Positions 25,018 through 34,047 of a stretch of 64,000 nt of DNA are shown here, in pieces (the stretch's first letter is position 1; each line of letters starts with the position of its first letter). The position numbers and the translations under genes are program-made. The notes below the pieces were generated by a model. The model did not search any database. It had not been told where the DNA came from and saw only the letters and a program-made list of their open reading frames with translations. The DNA is taken from positions 1 through 64,000 of the forward strand of contig JAMCVK010000002.1 in NCBI GenBank assembly GCA_023475225.1, given 5' to 3'. Source of the DNA: Chloroflexota bacterium (GTDB lineage: Bacteria > Chloroflexota > UBA6077 > FW602-bin22 > JAMCVK01).

Positions 25018-26034
25018 CTATTCACGGCCATAGCGAATCCGGGGATCGAGATAGGCGTACAGGATGTCTACAGCCAGGTTGATGAACACGTAGGCACTAG
25101 CCAACACAAGCACGCTACCTTGTACCTGAGGGTAGTCACGCAGGCGGATAGAATCGACCAATAACTTGCCCAGGCCGGGCCAAGCGAAAACGGTCTCGGT
25201 GATCACTGCCCCACCTAGATTGGCCCCGAACTGGAGCCCGATCAGAGTTATGACTGGCAGCATCGCGTTCGGCAGACAGTGGCGCATGACGACTATGCGC
25301 TCAATGAGGCCTTTACTGCGCGCCGTGCGAACATAGTCCAGAGCCAGGACATTTAGCATACAGGCCCGGGTCATTCGCGTGATGATCCCCACCGACCACA
25401 GACCCAGCGCCATCGCTGGCATCACTAGGTGACGCAAGGTCGTCGTGAAGGCATTAGCATCAAGGTTCAAAACGCTATCAATCAGATAGAAGTTAGTCAC
25501 CGTCCTGAGATCATATAGCGTTCGGGCATCATAGCGCCCGCTGACAGGCAACCACTGCAACGTGACGCCGAATACTATGATCATGATTATGCCAAACCAG
25601 AAGAGTGGGATGGAGATACCGAGTAGTGCAAACACTCGACCTGCATAATCAACGACGGAATTTGACCGAATGGCCGAAACAATGCCGAGCGGGATGCCAA
25701 CAACCGTACTGATGAATAGCGCTGCCACAGCGAGCTCAACAGTTGCTGGAAATCTGGCTGCGATCTGTTCAGTTACTGACACACCACCAGCAAATGAGCG
25801 ACCGAGATCGCCTCGCAAGGCATAGCTAAGGAAAGTCAGAAACTGCAGATGCATGGGTCGGTCAAGACCCCACTCAATCCGAAGGCGCGCCATAGCTTCT
25901 TCTGAGGCCAACTGCTGAGTCTTAATATCCACCGGATCGCCGGGCGCCAGATGCATGGCCACGAAGACCAGCAGGCTGACGACGAAGAGCACGAGCGGTA
26001 GCCACAACAAGCGGCGCAGAATGTAGGTCGTCAT
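25018..26034 (-). CDS. ABC transporter permease, DppB/OppB type
   Basis: 338 residues. It has the N-terminal R-R-L-L-W-L-P-L-V-L-F membrane anchor, a G-D-L-G-R-S-F loop and the EAA-type cytoplasmic loop R-T-A-R-S-K-G-L, with six predicted membrane segments. It pairs with the DppC-type gene just upstream (11 bases apart) to form the pore of a family-5 importer. No ATP-binding subunit is encoded nearby, so it must borrow one from elsewhere. The substrate is a peptide, opine or related amide. Confidence 0.93.
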   Translation of the reverse strand: MTTYILRRLLWLPLVLFVVSLLVFVAMHLAPGDPVDIKTQQLASEEAMARLRIEWGLDRPMHLQFLTFLSYALRGDLGRSFAGGVSVTEQIAARFPATVELAVAALFISTVVGIPLGIVSAIRSNSVVDYAGRVFALLGISIPLFWFGIIMIIVFGVTLQWLPVSGRYDARTLYDLRTVTNFYLIDSVLNLDANAFTTTLRHLVMPAMALGLWSVGIITRMTRACMLNVLALDYVRTARSKGLIERIVVMRHCLPNAMLPVITLIGLQFGANLGGAVITETVFAWPGLGKLLVDSIRLRDYPQVQGSVLVLASAYVFINLAVDILYAYLDPRIRYGRE

Positions 26035-26045
26035 GGCAGCCTTTC

Positions 26046-26966
26046 CTACAGCCGGCCTCTGAGGGCCGGGTCCAGCATCTTCTGTAGGCCATCACCCCAC
26101 AAGTTCAGGCTTAGCACCGCCAAGGCGATGGCCAGTCCTGGAAATAAAGGGATATGTTGATGCTGGAACATAAACTTTTGTCCTTCGTTAACCATCGCCC
26201 CCCAATCGGGCGTGGGCGGTTGAACCCCCATCCCCAGAAAGTTCAATGAAGCGGCCATAACAATGGCTGAACCCAAAGTAGCGGTCGCCTGGACCATCAT
26301 CAGTGTGACAATATTGGGCAATATGTAGCGTGCCAAGATACGACGAGTGCCGGCACCGACACTTATGGCGGCCTCAATGTACTCGTTCGCCCGTATCGAG
26401 AGCGTCATCGAACGTGCTAGCCGAGCGAATATTGCCACCTGCGAGACTCCTACAGCGATGATGACGTTAGACAGACCTGGCCCTAGGAGAGCCATGACTA
26501 CGATGGCCAGTAAGATCGCCGGAAAGCTGAGTAGCACGTCCATTGAGCGCATTATGAGGCTGTCTGATATGCCGCCGAAGTAACCGGAAACGATGCCCAG
26601 GACAAGGCCGACCGCCAGAGCGATGAGCACAGACAAGCCACCTGAGAGCAGCGACAGTCTAGTACCGAAGATGATTCGGCTGAGCATGTCTCGGCCGAAG
26701 TCGTCAGTTCCTAACCAATGGTCCCAGTTTGGCGCCTGTAATCTATTGGGCAGATCAATTTGAAGTGGATCATACGGGCTGATCACTGGCGCAAAAATCG
26801 CCGTCAGAACCAGGGTGAACACGACCAATCCCGCGCAAGCTGACACACGATCGCCACCCAGGATCACCCACAGAGCGCGCCCAAACTGTTGCGGACGACT
26901 CTGCTCGAGGCGCGTTGTCCTAGCGTCCATCCGACCAGTCGCAAGACTTGATTCAGCCACTTGCAT
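26046..26966 (-). CDS. ABC transporter permease, DppC/OppC type
   Basis: 306 residues. It has the DppC-type N-terminal cytoplasmic tail, the G-T-D-D-F-G-R-D-M-L-S-R signature loop, and an EAA loop (E-A-A-I-S-V-G-A-G-T-R-R-I), with about six membrane segments. It stands between the substrate-binding protein gene and the DppB-type gene on the minus strand. It imports the ligand captured by the neighbouring lipoprotein. No dppD/dppF ATPase genes are present in the window. Confidence 0.93.
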   Translation of the reverse strand: MQVAESSLATGRMDARTTRLEQSRPQQFGRALWVILGGDRVSACAGLVVFTLVLTAIFAPVISPYDPLQIDLPNRLQAPNWDHWLGTDDFGRDMLSRIIFGTRLSLLSGGLSVLIALAVGLVLGIVSGYFGGISDSLIMRSMDVLLSFPAILLAIVVMALLGPGLSNVIIAVGVSQVAIFARLARSMTLSIRANEYIEAAISVGAGTRRILARYILPNIVTLMMVQATATLGSAIVMAASLNFLGMGVQPPTPDWGAMVNEGQKFMFQHQHIPLFPGLAIALAVLSLNLWGDGLQKMLDPALRGRL

Positions 26967-27032
26967 TCCCTTACACCGCCTCTACCTTGCCTGGGGAGGA
27001 TAGCACCGTATTGGCCATACAAACCCCAGTGG

Positions 27033-28643
27033 CTATTTCTCCAACCATACCTTGTCCAGGTAAAGCCGTTTACCTGCAGCGCCGTAAGTACTGAAGTTTT
27101 GTACTCTCGCATTCGTCACAATCGGCACAGGGTAGTAAACAAGGAAGGCTGCTGGTGCGTCGAGCAAGAGTCGTTCTTGGACAGCCGTCCACAGCTTCAA
27201 AGCTTTGTCTGGATCCGCCTCGCGCACGGCGTTCCAAACCATCGGATCCAGAACGTCGGGACTACCATAGCCAAACCGTTGCTTGGCTCGAGCCGCCCCA
27301 GACGTAAAGTTTGGCACGATGTAGCCATACGGGTCACGGTAGATACCAGCCCAGTCATTGATGAACATCTGGTGTTTGTTGGCACCAACCTTCCCCCAGA
27401 ATGCCGAACTGTCAAGCGTCTCAATGTTGACTTTGACGCCAATGGCGGCCAGGTCGCTCTGAATCAGTTGAGCAAGCTTGGGCCAGTGGATCTCCGACTG
27501 GCTGGTCAACGTCAACTCGAGGCCACCGGGATAGCCTGCTTCAGCCAACAGCTCCTTGGCTTTCTTAGGGTCGTAGGCATAGCTCTTTAGATTAGGATCG
27601 TAGCCAAATATGGCCGGTGGGATGAACCCCAACGCTGGCACTGCCTGGCCGGCGTAGATAACGTCAATAACATTCTTCCGGTTTACAGCATAACTTAGCG
27701 CCTGACGTAGCTTCTGGTTGCTCAGCACCGGGTCCTTGCAGTTGAACCCCAGATACGTCACGCTGAGCGATGCTCCGAACTGCAGTCGCAGCTTGGGGTT
27801 CTGCTGTACCTGCTTGTAGAAATCAGCCGGCAGGAAAATCGTTGCGTCCACTTCGCCGGCCGCCAAGGCTGCAACCCGTGACGCATCGTCTGCTATCGCC
27901 CGAATGATGACCCTGTCCAGGTAGGGCCGCCCGCCCCAGTAGTCGGGGTTGGCCTTCATCGCCAGCTCGTTCGGGCGGAATGCCTCGAAGACAAATGGCC
28001 CCGTACCGATAGGATGCCGCGGCGCCTCGTCTTTTCCATATTTCTCCAAGGTGACTGGATTTACGATCGAGGCAGCCATATGCGTCAACTGGCGCAACTG
28101 TCCACCGCTTGGTTCTTTGCGTACTAGCTGCACAGTGTAGTCGTCAAGAACCTTGATCTCCTTAATCGCCCATAGGAATTGATCAGACTGAAACAGCATC
28201 GGGGTGTTGTACCGATGATCCTTCATGTACTGGCGCTCGAAGCTAATCTTTACCGCCTCAGCGGTGAACGGCGAGCCATCATGAAACTTGACGTTGCGGC
28301 GGAGATGAAAGGTATAAACGAGCCCATCTGGCGAGATTTCCCATGACTCTGCCAGTCCTGGTGTAATCTTGCCCTCCTCTCGACTCTGCACCAGGGTGTC
28401 GAATAAGAGATCGCTCGCCAGCATATTCCCCCACGCCTGCCAGGTGGCCGGCTCGAGTGAATCCGCTACAGCGTCAACGGCGAAGATTAGCGTCCCGCCT
28501 GGCCGTGGCACGCCTACTGGTGGCCCTTTAGTGGGAGTTACGGTAGGGGCTTCTGCAGCCGGAAGGCACGAGGCTACCGTGGTCCCGATAGCCACTAACA
28601 TCATCACGATCAGTATGCCCAGTCGCTTAGCCCAGGCACTCAT
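27033..28643 (-). CDS. ABC transporter substrate-binding lipoprotein, family 5
   Basis: About 536 residues. A signal peptide ends in a lipobox-like V-A-S-C, and the mature part has the SBP_bac_5 pattern: W-E-I-S-P-D-G-L-V-Y-T-F-H-L-R, K-F-H-D-G-S-P-F-T-A-E, and R-Q-A-L-S-Y-A-V-N-R. It captures peptides, nickel chelates or similar ligands outside the cell. I start at 28643, where GGAGG is 5 bases upstream and the signal peptide follows. An upstream ATG at 28688 has a duplicated copy of the same ribosome site. Confidence 0.93.
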   Translation of the reverse strand: MSAWAKRLGILIVMMLVAIGTTVASCLPAAEAPTVTPTKGPPVGVPRPGGTLIFAVDAVADSLEPATWQAWGNMLASDLLFDTLVQSREEGKITPGLAESWEISPDGLVYTFHLRRNVKFHDGSPFTAEAVKISFERQYMKDHRYNTPMLFQSDQFLWAIKEIKVLDDYTVQLVRKEPSGGQLRQLTHMAASIVNPVTLEKYGKDEAPRHPIGTGPFVFEAFRPNELAMKANPDYWGGRPYLDRVIIRAIADDASRVAALAAGEVDATIFLPADFYKQVQQNPKLRLQFGASLSVTYLGFNCKDPVLSNQKLRQALSYAVNRKNVIDVIYAGQAVPALGFIPPAIFGYDPNLKSYAYDPKKAKELLAEAGYPGGLELTLTSQSEIHWPKLAQLIQSDLAAIGVKVNIETLDSSAFWGKVGANKHQMFINDWAGIYRDPYGYIVPNFTSGAARAKQRFGYGSPDVLDPMVWNAVREADPDKALKLWTAVQERLLLDAPAAFLVYYPVPIVTNARVQNFSTYGAAGKRLYLDKVWLEK

Positions 28644-28827
28644 TTTGACCTCCTTCTGTACTCTTCTCCGTCTTGGAATCTTCTCCATCTCTTGACCTCC
28701 TTTTGGGGTCTTCTCCATTCCGGCGGTGAGGGTTCACCAACATATTCCCTCAAAGCTTCAGCACTCTTTCTCACTTGGCAGGTTTCTTCTCAATGCTCCA
28801 AACCAAACCTCCTTACCTAATACCAGC

Positions 28828-30129
28828 CTAAGATTCGCGGGAATATCCTGGCCACACCTCTGGCAGACGTTTCGTGATCGATCTCGGCTTACGCTCTTGT
28901 GCCACCACCCGGCCCGCTTTCATAACAAGAAGACGATCAGCTACGTGACGAACAGCGAGCGATGGGTCTTCAGCATCGATGACCAGTAAATCAGCCTGGC
29001 ATCCCGGCTCCACACTATAGCCAGGTGACAGCCGGATTGCGCGCGCTGGATTCTCAGTTCCCAGTTTGAGTACGTGGGTTCCCGCTATGACTGGTTCGCC
29101 GAGATTACGGGCGCACGTCAGGACCATTGCTTCGAGCAACATATCAGCATTTCCATAGGGATTGAATGGATCCCGTACGTGCCCCGTGGTGTAGCTAACG
29201 TTTACGCCTCCCAGGATCAAGGCCTCCAGGTCGGTCATCACACCTTTGATCTCACGCGCCGGTGGCACGGACCAAGCCTTAGCTGTATTCAGCTCCGCCC
29301 CCGGAGCCACAGTAAGAAAGATTCCAGCCTCTAGCAGTATATCAATGACCCGTTTCACCTGGTCTGCGGGCAGGATGCTTACCGCGCGCATATGGGCCAC
29401 TGTGACACGATTCTGCCAGCCGATCTGGCGCGTTCTCTGGACAACGTAGGCCAGCTCCCACTTCTCGGGCGGACAGCCTGGCGGCACGCTAAGGTCAGTG
29501 TGCAGGTCAATGTCGCAATCGAATTGTTCCGCGAGGGCAAATACAGCGTCCAGATGTTCTTGAAAGCTGCCAGTGTCGAAAGAGGGGCCTCCACCAACGG
29601 CGTCGGCCCCAAGCCGCAGGCACTCTTTGGTAGCTTCCTCCAACTCCTTGCTGCGCACGATGCCTTCTTGTGGAAAGGCAACGAGCTGTAGATCCATCCA
29701 ATCCGCCACCTCCTCTTGGAGCTCCAGGGCTGCCTCGAACCCACGGAGACCGACAAAGTTGTCCACGTCAATCTGCGCTCGCATTGTCGTGGTACCATAA
29801 CAGCTCGCCTGTTCAAGTGCCCGCCGCATCCGTGCTTTGATATTCTCAGTCTTCTCATTACATTTGAACTCTCGTAACGTGGCGAAAAAGCCTGCCCTGG
29901 TGGATCTGTCAATATTGGGTTCATCAGCGAGAAAGGCCTTGTCCAGGTGAACATGAGAATCCACGAACGCCGGCAGGATCAGTCTGCTGTCAACATCATA
30001 GGTCTCCCGGGCGGTGCCTTCGATGTTCAGACCCACTGCGGCCACCAGCCCATCACGAAGAGCAACATCGTAGAGACCTTGGTGGTCTAACAGACGCCCA
30101 TGCCTCAACAGGATATCGTAGCCCGACAT
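28828..30129 (-). CDS. amidohydrolase, cytosine deaminase-like, with altered metal site
   Basis: About 433 residues in the COG0402-type TIM barrel. It has V-D-S-H-V-H-L-D-K-A (H-x-H), D-L-H-T-D and V-A-H-M metal or substrate residues. The last ligand motif, G-H-D-D-V or G-x-D-N-V in cytosine deaminase, reads T-T-G-H-V-R-D-P-F, so the metal-binding Asp is replaced by Gly. It may use another residue, bind metal differently or be inactive. GGAGG precedes the ATG. It starts 17 bases after the next amidohydrolase gene ends. Related enzymes deaminate or hydrolyse cytosine, creatinine or triazines. Confidence 0.85.
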   Translation of the reverse strand: MSGYDILLRHGRLLDHQGLYDVALRDGLVAAVGLNIEGTARETYDVDSRLILPAFVDSHVHLDKAFLADEPNIDRSTRAGFFATLREFKCNEKTENIKARMRRALEQASCYGTTTMRAQIDVDNFVGLRGFEAALELQEEVADWMDLQLVAFPQEGIVRSKELEEATKECLRLGADAVGGGPSFDTGSFQEHLDAVFALAEQFDCDIDLHTDLSVPPGCPPEKWELAYVVQRTRQIGWQNRVTVAHMRAVSILPADQVKRVIDILLEAGIFLTVAPGAELNTAKAWSVPPAREIKGVMTDLEALILGGVNVSYTTGHVRDPFNPYGNADMLLEAMVLTCARNLGEPVIAGTHVLKLGTENPARAIRLSPGYSVEPGCQADLLVIDAEDPSLAVRHVADRLLVMKAGRVVAQERKPRSITKRLPEVWPGYSRES

Positions 30130-30146
30130 CATAAGCCTCCCCGGCA

Positions 30147-30884
30147 CTAAGAGATCTTTAATAAGCGCGCCAGATTCTCACCAGCAACAAACTTGAACTC
30201 AGCCTCATTCCTCGTTGCCCGCCGAATCATCTCCAGCTGCATATCGTAATCGTTGGCCGGCCAATCAGTTCCAAATACTACCTTTTCCGCTCCGGCCATC
30301 TGAAGGCCGATACGCAAACTTCGCAGTGGCACGACGGACGTCTCAAGGTAGACGTTGGGGTTACGCTGCGCGACCATTCCGGCTTCGGCGACCGACCAGA
30401 GGATGCCCATGTGGCCAAGGATGACTGATACATCGGGGAATGTCCGCGCCATCTCCTCATACGACAACGGATTTACCCAAAAGTCGTGCATGCAGTGCCC
30501 GTAGATGGCGATCCCAACTTCAGAACAGGCCTCGAAGATGGGGTCCATTAGAGGATGGGAAGCGATGGGGTGCCCCATCATGGTTGGGTGGAGCTTTAAG
30601 CCCTTCATGCCATATTCACGAGCATAGTGCCTGATGATCTGGGTCGCCTTGGGGTCACGAGGATTGACTTCCATGAAGCCGATGAACCGGTTAGGGTACT
30701 TTTGGACACACTCAACAATGTAGTCGTTGTCCGGGTCCTGCCCAAGGGGACACAAGACCTGCATATCAATCCTGTGCCGATCCATCTCCGCGATTACATC
30801 CTCAGGCGTCAGAGCCTTGTGCATGAAGACCTCAGGCGCCTGTGGACTGGCTTTCCAGACGTGGCAATAGCAATCGATGATCAT
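30147..30884 (-). CDS. amidohydrolase, COG2159 (Amidohydro_2) type
   Basis: 245 residues. A compact TIM-barrel hydrolase or decarboxylase related to 4-oxalomesaconate hydratase and aminocarboxymuconate decarboxylase. It shows G-L-K-L-H-P, I-Y-G-H-C-M-H, I-L-G-H-M-G and F-G-T-D-W-P. The usual N-terminal H-x-H reads Y-C-H (D-C-Y-C-H-V), so the first metal His is a Tyr; the codon is TAT in the sequence. AGGAGG precedes the ATG at 30884. It lies between the small FdrA-like gene and the cytosine deaminase-like gene in the same operon. Confidence 0.85.
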   Translation of the reverse strand: MIIDCYCHVWKASPQAPEVFMHKALTPEDVIAEMDRHRIDMQVLCPLGQDPDNDYIVECVQKYPNRFIGFMEVNPRDPKATQIIRHYAREYGMKGLKLHPTMMGHPIASHPLMDPIFEACSEVGIAIYGHCMHDFWVNPLSYEEMARTFPDVSVILGHMGILWSVAEAGMVAQRNPNVYLETSVVPLRSLRIGLQMAGAEKVVFGTDWPANDYDMQLEMIRRATRNEAEFKFVAGENLARLLKIS

Positions 30885-30944
30885 TGGGTCCACCTCCTCT
30901 GTAATGTATGAAATGTATTGGCGCACTCCAGTAATCCAGGGAAT

Positions 30945-31115
30945 CTACAATAGCTTGTCCAGAAGTTGAATCAGCTGCTCCTGACCCTGAGCAGGAGGTC
31001 GCCACTCGACCTGCACAACAGGGACATCCTGCATCATCAACGCCTCGGCGAACTCCCTTAGCCCTATATTGATGACCACGACCTGAGCAGTTAGTAAATC
31101 CTCTTTCGTAGACAT
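30945..31115 (-). CDS. FdrA-associated small protein (56 aa)
   Basis: A 56-residue protein missed by a 60-codon cutoff. GGGAGG lies just upstream of the ATG, and the gene begins two bases after the FdrA stop. The sequence reads V-V-V-I-N-I-G-L-R-E-F-A-E-A-L, then V-P-V-V-Q-V-E-W-R-P-P, and ends in a Leu-rich helix. It resembles the short proteins annotated as 'fdrA domain protein' next to FdrA in other anaerobes, as I recall them. It is probably an accessory subunit of the FdrA/DUF1116/DUF2877 complex. That role is inference. Confidence 0.75.
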   Translation of the reverse strand: MSTKEDLLTAQVVVINIGLREFAEALMMQDVPVVQVEWRPPAQGQEQLIQLLDKLL

Positions 31116-31117
31116 GC

Positions 31118-32728
31118 TCAATCCTCCCTCAACCCGGCCTCTGAAAAGGGGAGCTGCCCACGACAGGCGATGGCTGCGGCCATACGGGTGGCCGCAGCAT
31201 TGCTGGGCGCTATCACCGCGCCCACTTCACGAAGCTTAGCCACCTGCATTGACCTGCACTGAGGATCTTCTTCCGTGCCACAAACGGAGACTATGACAGG
31301 AAGATGCCTCCGCCCTGCTTGGGCTCGTTCCTTGGCCTCAACGATGATCGGGGCTAAGACGCTAGCCGGATCGGGGTGAACGCCATAACCGAGAACAACG
31401 TCCAGAAGGATGATGGCAGTGCCTGGATCCACCGCTTCAGCCAGGATTCTATCCCGCCGTATGGCGGGCTCCAGCATCGGATGTGGCTTCCCAAGGGTGA
31501 ATTCATCCTCACCAAGATCTACACACGTATGCCCTATACTGAAATGAGCATCCTTGAGTTTGACCGCCTGCCTCAAGTTGGTGTTCGTATAGACCTCACC
31601 CAGCAGTTTGGAAAGGATCAGGGCCGCCTCGTTGGCGAAGGTCCCCCCAGAAAAGACACCTCTCACCCACGTCTGCCCCGCAGTAAGGCGAACGTATTCA
31701 TCCTTTATCAGCCCGGCCCAGCCGGCCACTTCCGCGTGCAGACTCTTCCTGACCAAACGCTCCTCCCTAGCCCCACTGCCATGTAACAGGACAACCGCCC
31801 GGACGGCTGTGTCCTCCAGGGTATCCGTGAAGATAGCCCCCTGGCGAGAGATGTCAGCCTCCTCACTCCCCAAGAAGTTAATGATGACTGGTTTGCTACA
31901 CCTGCCTACTGCCTCTAAGATCGTCTTCACCACCCCTGGTGCTGGCGGTTTAGAAACCAGGACAATGACCCGTGTTGCCGTATCGCTTTCCAGCAGCGCC
32001 AGCCCCTGTAGCATCGTCGCACCATTCACCGCTTCGCTGACATCACGGCTGCCTGCGCCGATGGCATGGCTAACCCCCTCGCCCAGCCGGTGGATGAGAC
32101 AGGTGACCTCCTGCATACCTGTACCAGAGGCCCCAACAACGCCGATAGCCCCACGGCGAACCTTATTGGCAAACGCCAGGGCCGTCCCCCCAATGATGGC
32201 TGTCCCACAGTCTGGCCCCATCACCAGCAGCCCCTTTTCTTGAGCCATCCTCTTCAGGACCATCTCGTCCTCCAGAGGGACATTATCACTGAAGATAAAT
32301 ACATTTAGCCCATTCTCGAGGGCCCTTGTCGCCTCACGCCTGACGAAAATACCTAGGATAGAGAGCAGGGCCAAATTAGCCCCCGGCAACGCCGCCAGAG
32401 CAGCGCCAAGCGTTTTAACAGTAGTCAATCCCTCTTTCTTGTCACGGACAGCATACCTGCTCAGGAGGAGACGTTCACCCAGGGCGATGGCTTGCTCGGC
32501 CGACTGCTGCGTTTTGGCCCCTACGACAAAGCAGACATCATTCGGTCCACTTGCCTTTATCTCGTCCGTCAACAGCCCGATCCTGAGAAGGGACTGCTTG
32601 TTCGCTTCCGTACCCATCATCACGGCAGCATCCTCGACACCCTCCATCTCCCGCATCTTCGTTGATACCCGCATCAGCACGAGCGAGTCGAAGTAGCTAT
32701 CTTTCCTGATAACACTACGTACGATCAC
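31118..32728 (-). CDS. fdrA: FdrA / AllF-type oxamate carbamoyltransferase subunit
   Basis: 536 residues related to succinyl-CoA ligase alpha/beta-type domains. It has V-G-A-S-G-T-G-M-Q-E-V, G-P-D-C-G-T-A-I-I-G-G, and I-N-F-L-G. In E. coli fdrA, ylbE (DUF1116) and ylbF (DUF2877) have been renamed allFGH. They form an oxamate carbamoyltransferase that splits oxalurate into oxamate and carbamoyl phosphate. GAGGTG precedes the GTG start. DUF1116 lies upstream on the same strand, and the DUF2877 partner is encoded divergently at 38.5 kb. A carbamate kinase to make ATP is not in the window. Confidence 0.92.
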   Translation of the reverse strand: MIVRSVIRKDSYFDSLVLMRVSTKMREMEGVEDAAVMMGTEANKQSLLRIGLLTDEIKASGPNDVCFVVGAKTQQSAEQAIALGERLLLSRYAVRDKKEGLTTVKTLGAALAALPGANLALLSILGIFVRREATRALENGLNVFIFSDNVPLEDEMVLKRMAQEKGLLVMGPDCGTAIIGGTALAFANKVRRGAIGVVGASGTGMQEVTCLIHRLGEGVSHAIGAGSRDVSEAVNGATMLQGLALLESDTATRVIVLVSKPPAPGVVKTILEAVGRCSKPVIINFLGSEEADISRQGAIFTDTLEDTAVRAVVLLHGSGAREERLVRKSLHAEVAGWAGLIKDEYVRLTAGQTWVRGVFSGGTFANEAALILSKLLGEVYTNTNLRQAVKLKDAHFSIGHTCVDLGEDEFTLGKPHPMLEPAIRRDRILAEAVDPGTAIILLDVVLGYGVHPDPASVLAPIIVEAKERAQAGRRHLPVIVSVCGTEEDPQCRSMQVAKLREVGAVIAPSNAAATRMAAAIACRGQLPFSEAGLRED

Positions 32729-32742
32729 CGACTAACACCTCA

Positions 32743-33993
32743 TCAAACCAGGACGGCCTCCCCGAGGGCTTGCAAGGCCTTGGTGAAGCACTCCATCGGC
32801 GGGCGGGCTAGGCCGACGCCAATTTGTCCACCCTCTTTATGGGCAATGGCCGTATCAATGATAGGCAAAATGCCTGAGTCGACCACCTTTCGGATATCTA
32901 TGCCGACCGGAGTACCCTCGAAGTCCAGCATCGGTACCCGAAAGGTATTATGCTTCCCGATGGTGATCTCCTCCATCTCTTTCTGATAACGGATGGCATC
33001 AGCAGTTGTATCACCGACCGCCTGGACCATCGAAAGGGAGGCCGCCAGGGCGAAGGCACCCAGTCCCATGGTCTCAGTGATGGCACTATCACCCATATCG
33101 GCCTCAGCGTCCTCGGATCCGTAGCCTGGAAAGAACACCCCGTCTATGGTAGAAGCCGGCCCGGTGAACCAGCGGTCACCCAACCCACTCACCCTGATGC
33201 CTGTTTCGATACTGTTTCTGGCCATCGCCGTGACCACTGTGCTATAGGCAACGCCACTGGCCGCATCGGCCGTGGCCTTGGCACCGGCCATAGCCAGGTG
33301 AAAGAAGAAATGTTCGGTCTCACCTAAGAATTCAAAGATATGGGCGATCGTCTCCTTATTCAGACCAGTACGAACGAGGTAGGGTGCAATCTTGACGATG
33401 AACAGCGAAGTGCCCCCCACCGGCCGGTTGTGGCATTCGTCGCCCATAGTGAGGGCCCTGGCGATAATGGGATTAATGGGCAATCCGCCCATCGCTTGCA
33501 CAACTTCGCCTAAGGCTGGTCCCAGGGTATGCTCGATCCAGCGGAGATTCTGAAGCACAGCCTCATTAAAGGCACCGTAGCTCAACCGCTGGCGAGAGGG
33601 CCCCTCATGGACTAAGATGTAGGCCGCGTTGCCATAGGTAGCATCTTCCACGACCATGACCGGCATTGAGGCTGAGGTGATGCCAGTCATCGAACCTACG
33701 GTCTGGTGCTCATGGCACGGCTCAATAAGGATCTCCCCACGAGATACCATATCCTCTGCCTCCTCACGACTGCTGGCCAGTCCCTCGTAGATGACTGCAC
33801 CTATAACCCCATTGCGCTGTGCGCTACACATCCTTTCCCATTCGATGGGTGGACCAGCGTGCAAAATCAGGTTATCCTGCATGCCTGGGATGACCTCACG
33901 TGCTGGTCTGACATCTGTCCAGAGCGGATTAGAATTATGAATTATTTCCAGAACCCTCTTGTTAGCTTCCTCGATCCTGTCCTTCACATTCAT
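32743..33993 (-). CDS. DUF1116 / YlbE / AllG-type oxamate carbamoyltransferase subunit
   Basis: About 416 residues of the DUF1116 family. It has N-P-L-W-T-D-V-R-P-A near the start, G-A-V-I-Y-E-G-L-A, I-L-I-E-P-C-H-E-H, and G-D-E-C-H-N-R-P-V. It is the obligatory partner of FdrA in the oxamate carbamoyltransferase. The start at 33993 has GAGAGG upstream; a longer start at 34029 has no ribosome site. FdrA follows after 14 bases. The order DUF1116, FdrA, small protein is compact and probably a translational unit. Confidence 0.9.
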   Translation of the reverse strand: MNVKDRIEEANKRVLEIIHNSNPLWTDVRPAREVIPGMQDNLILHAGPPIEWERMCSAQRNGVIGAVIYEGLASSREEAEDMVSRGEILIEPCHEHQTVGSMTGITSASMPVMVVEDATYGNAAYILVHEGPSRQRLSYGAFNEAVLQNLRWIEHTLGPALGEVVQAMGGLPINPIIARALTMGDECHNRPVGGTSLFIVKIAPYLVRTGLNKETIAHIFEFLGETEHFFFHLAMAGAKATADAASGVAYSTVVTAMARNSIETGIRVSGLGDRWFTGPASTIDGVFFPGYGSEDAEADMGDSAITETMGLGAFALAASLSMVQAVGDTTADAIRYQKEMEEITIGKHNTFRVPMLDFEGTPVGIDIRKVVDSGILPIIDTAIAHKEGGQIGVGLARPPMECFTKALQALGEAVLV

Positions 33994-34047
33994 TTTTTCA
34001 ATATCCCTCTCGTTGTTGATTTTCCACATTTACGGAACATATATTCA

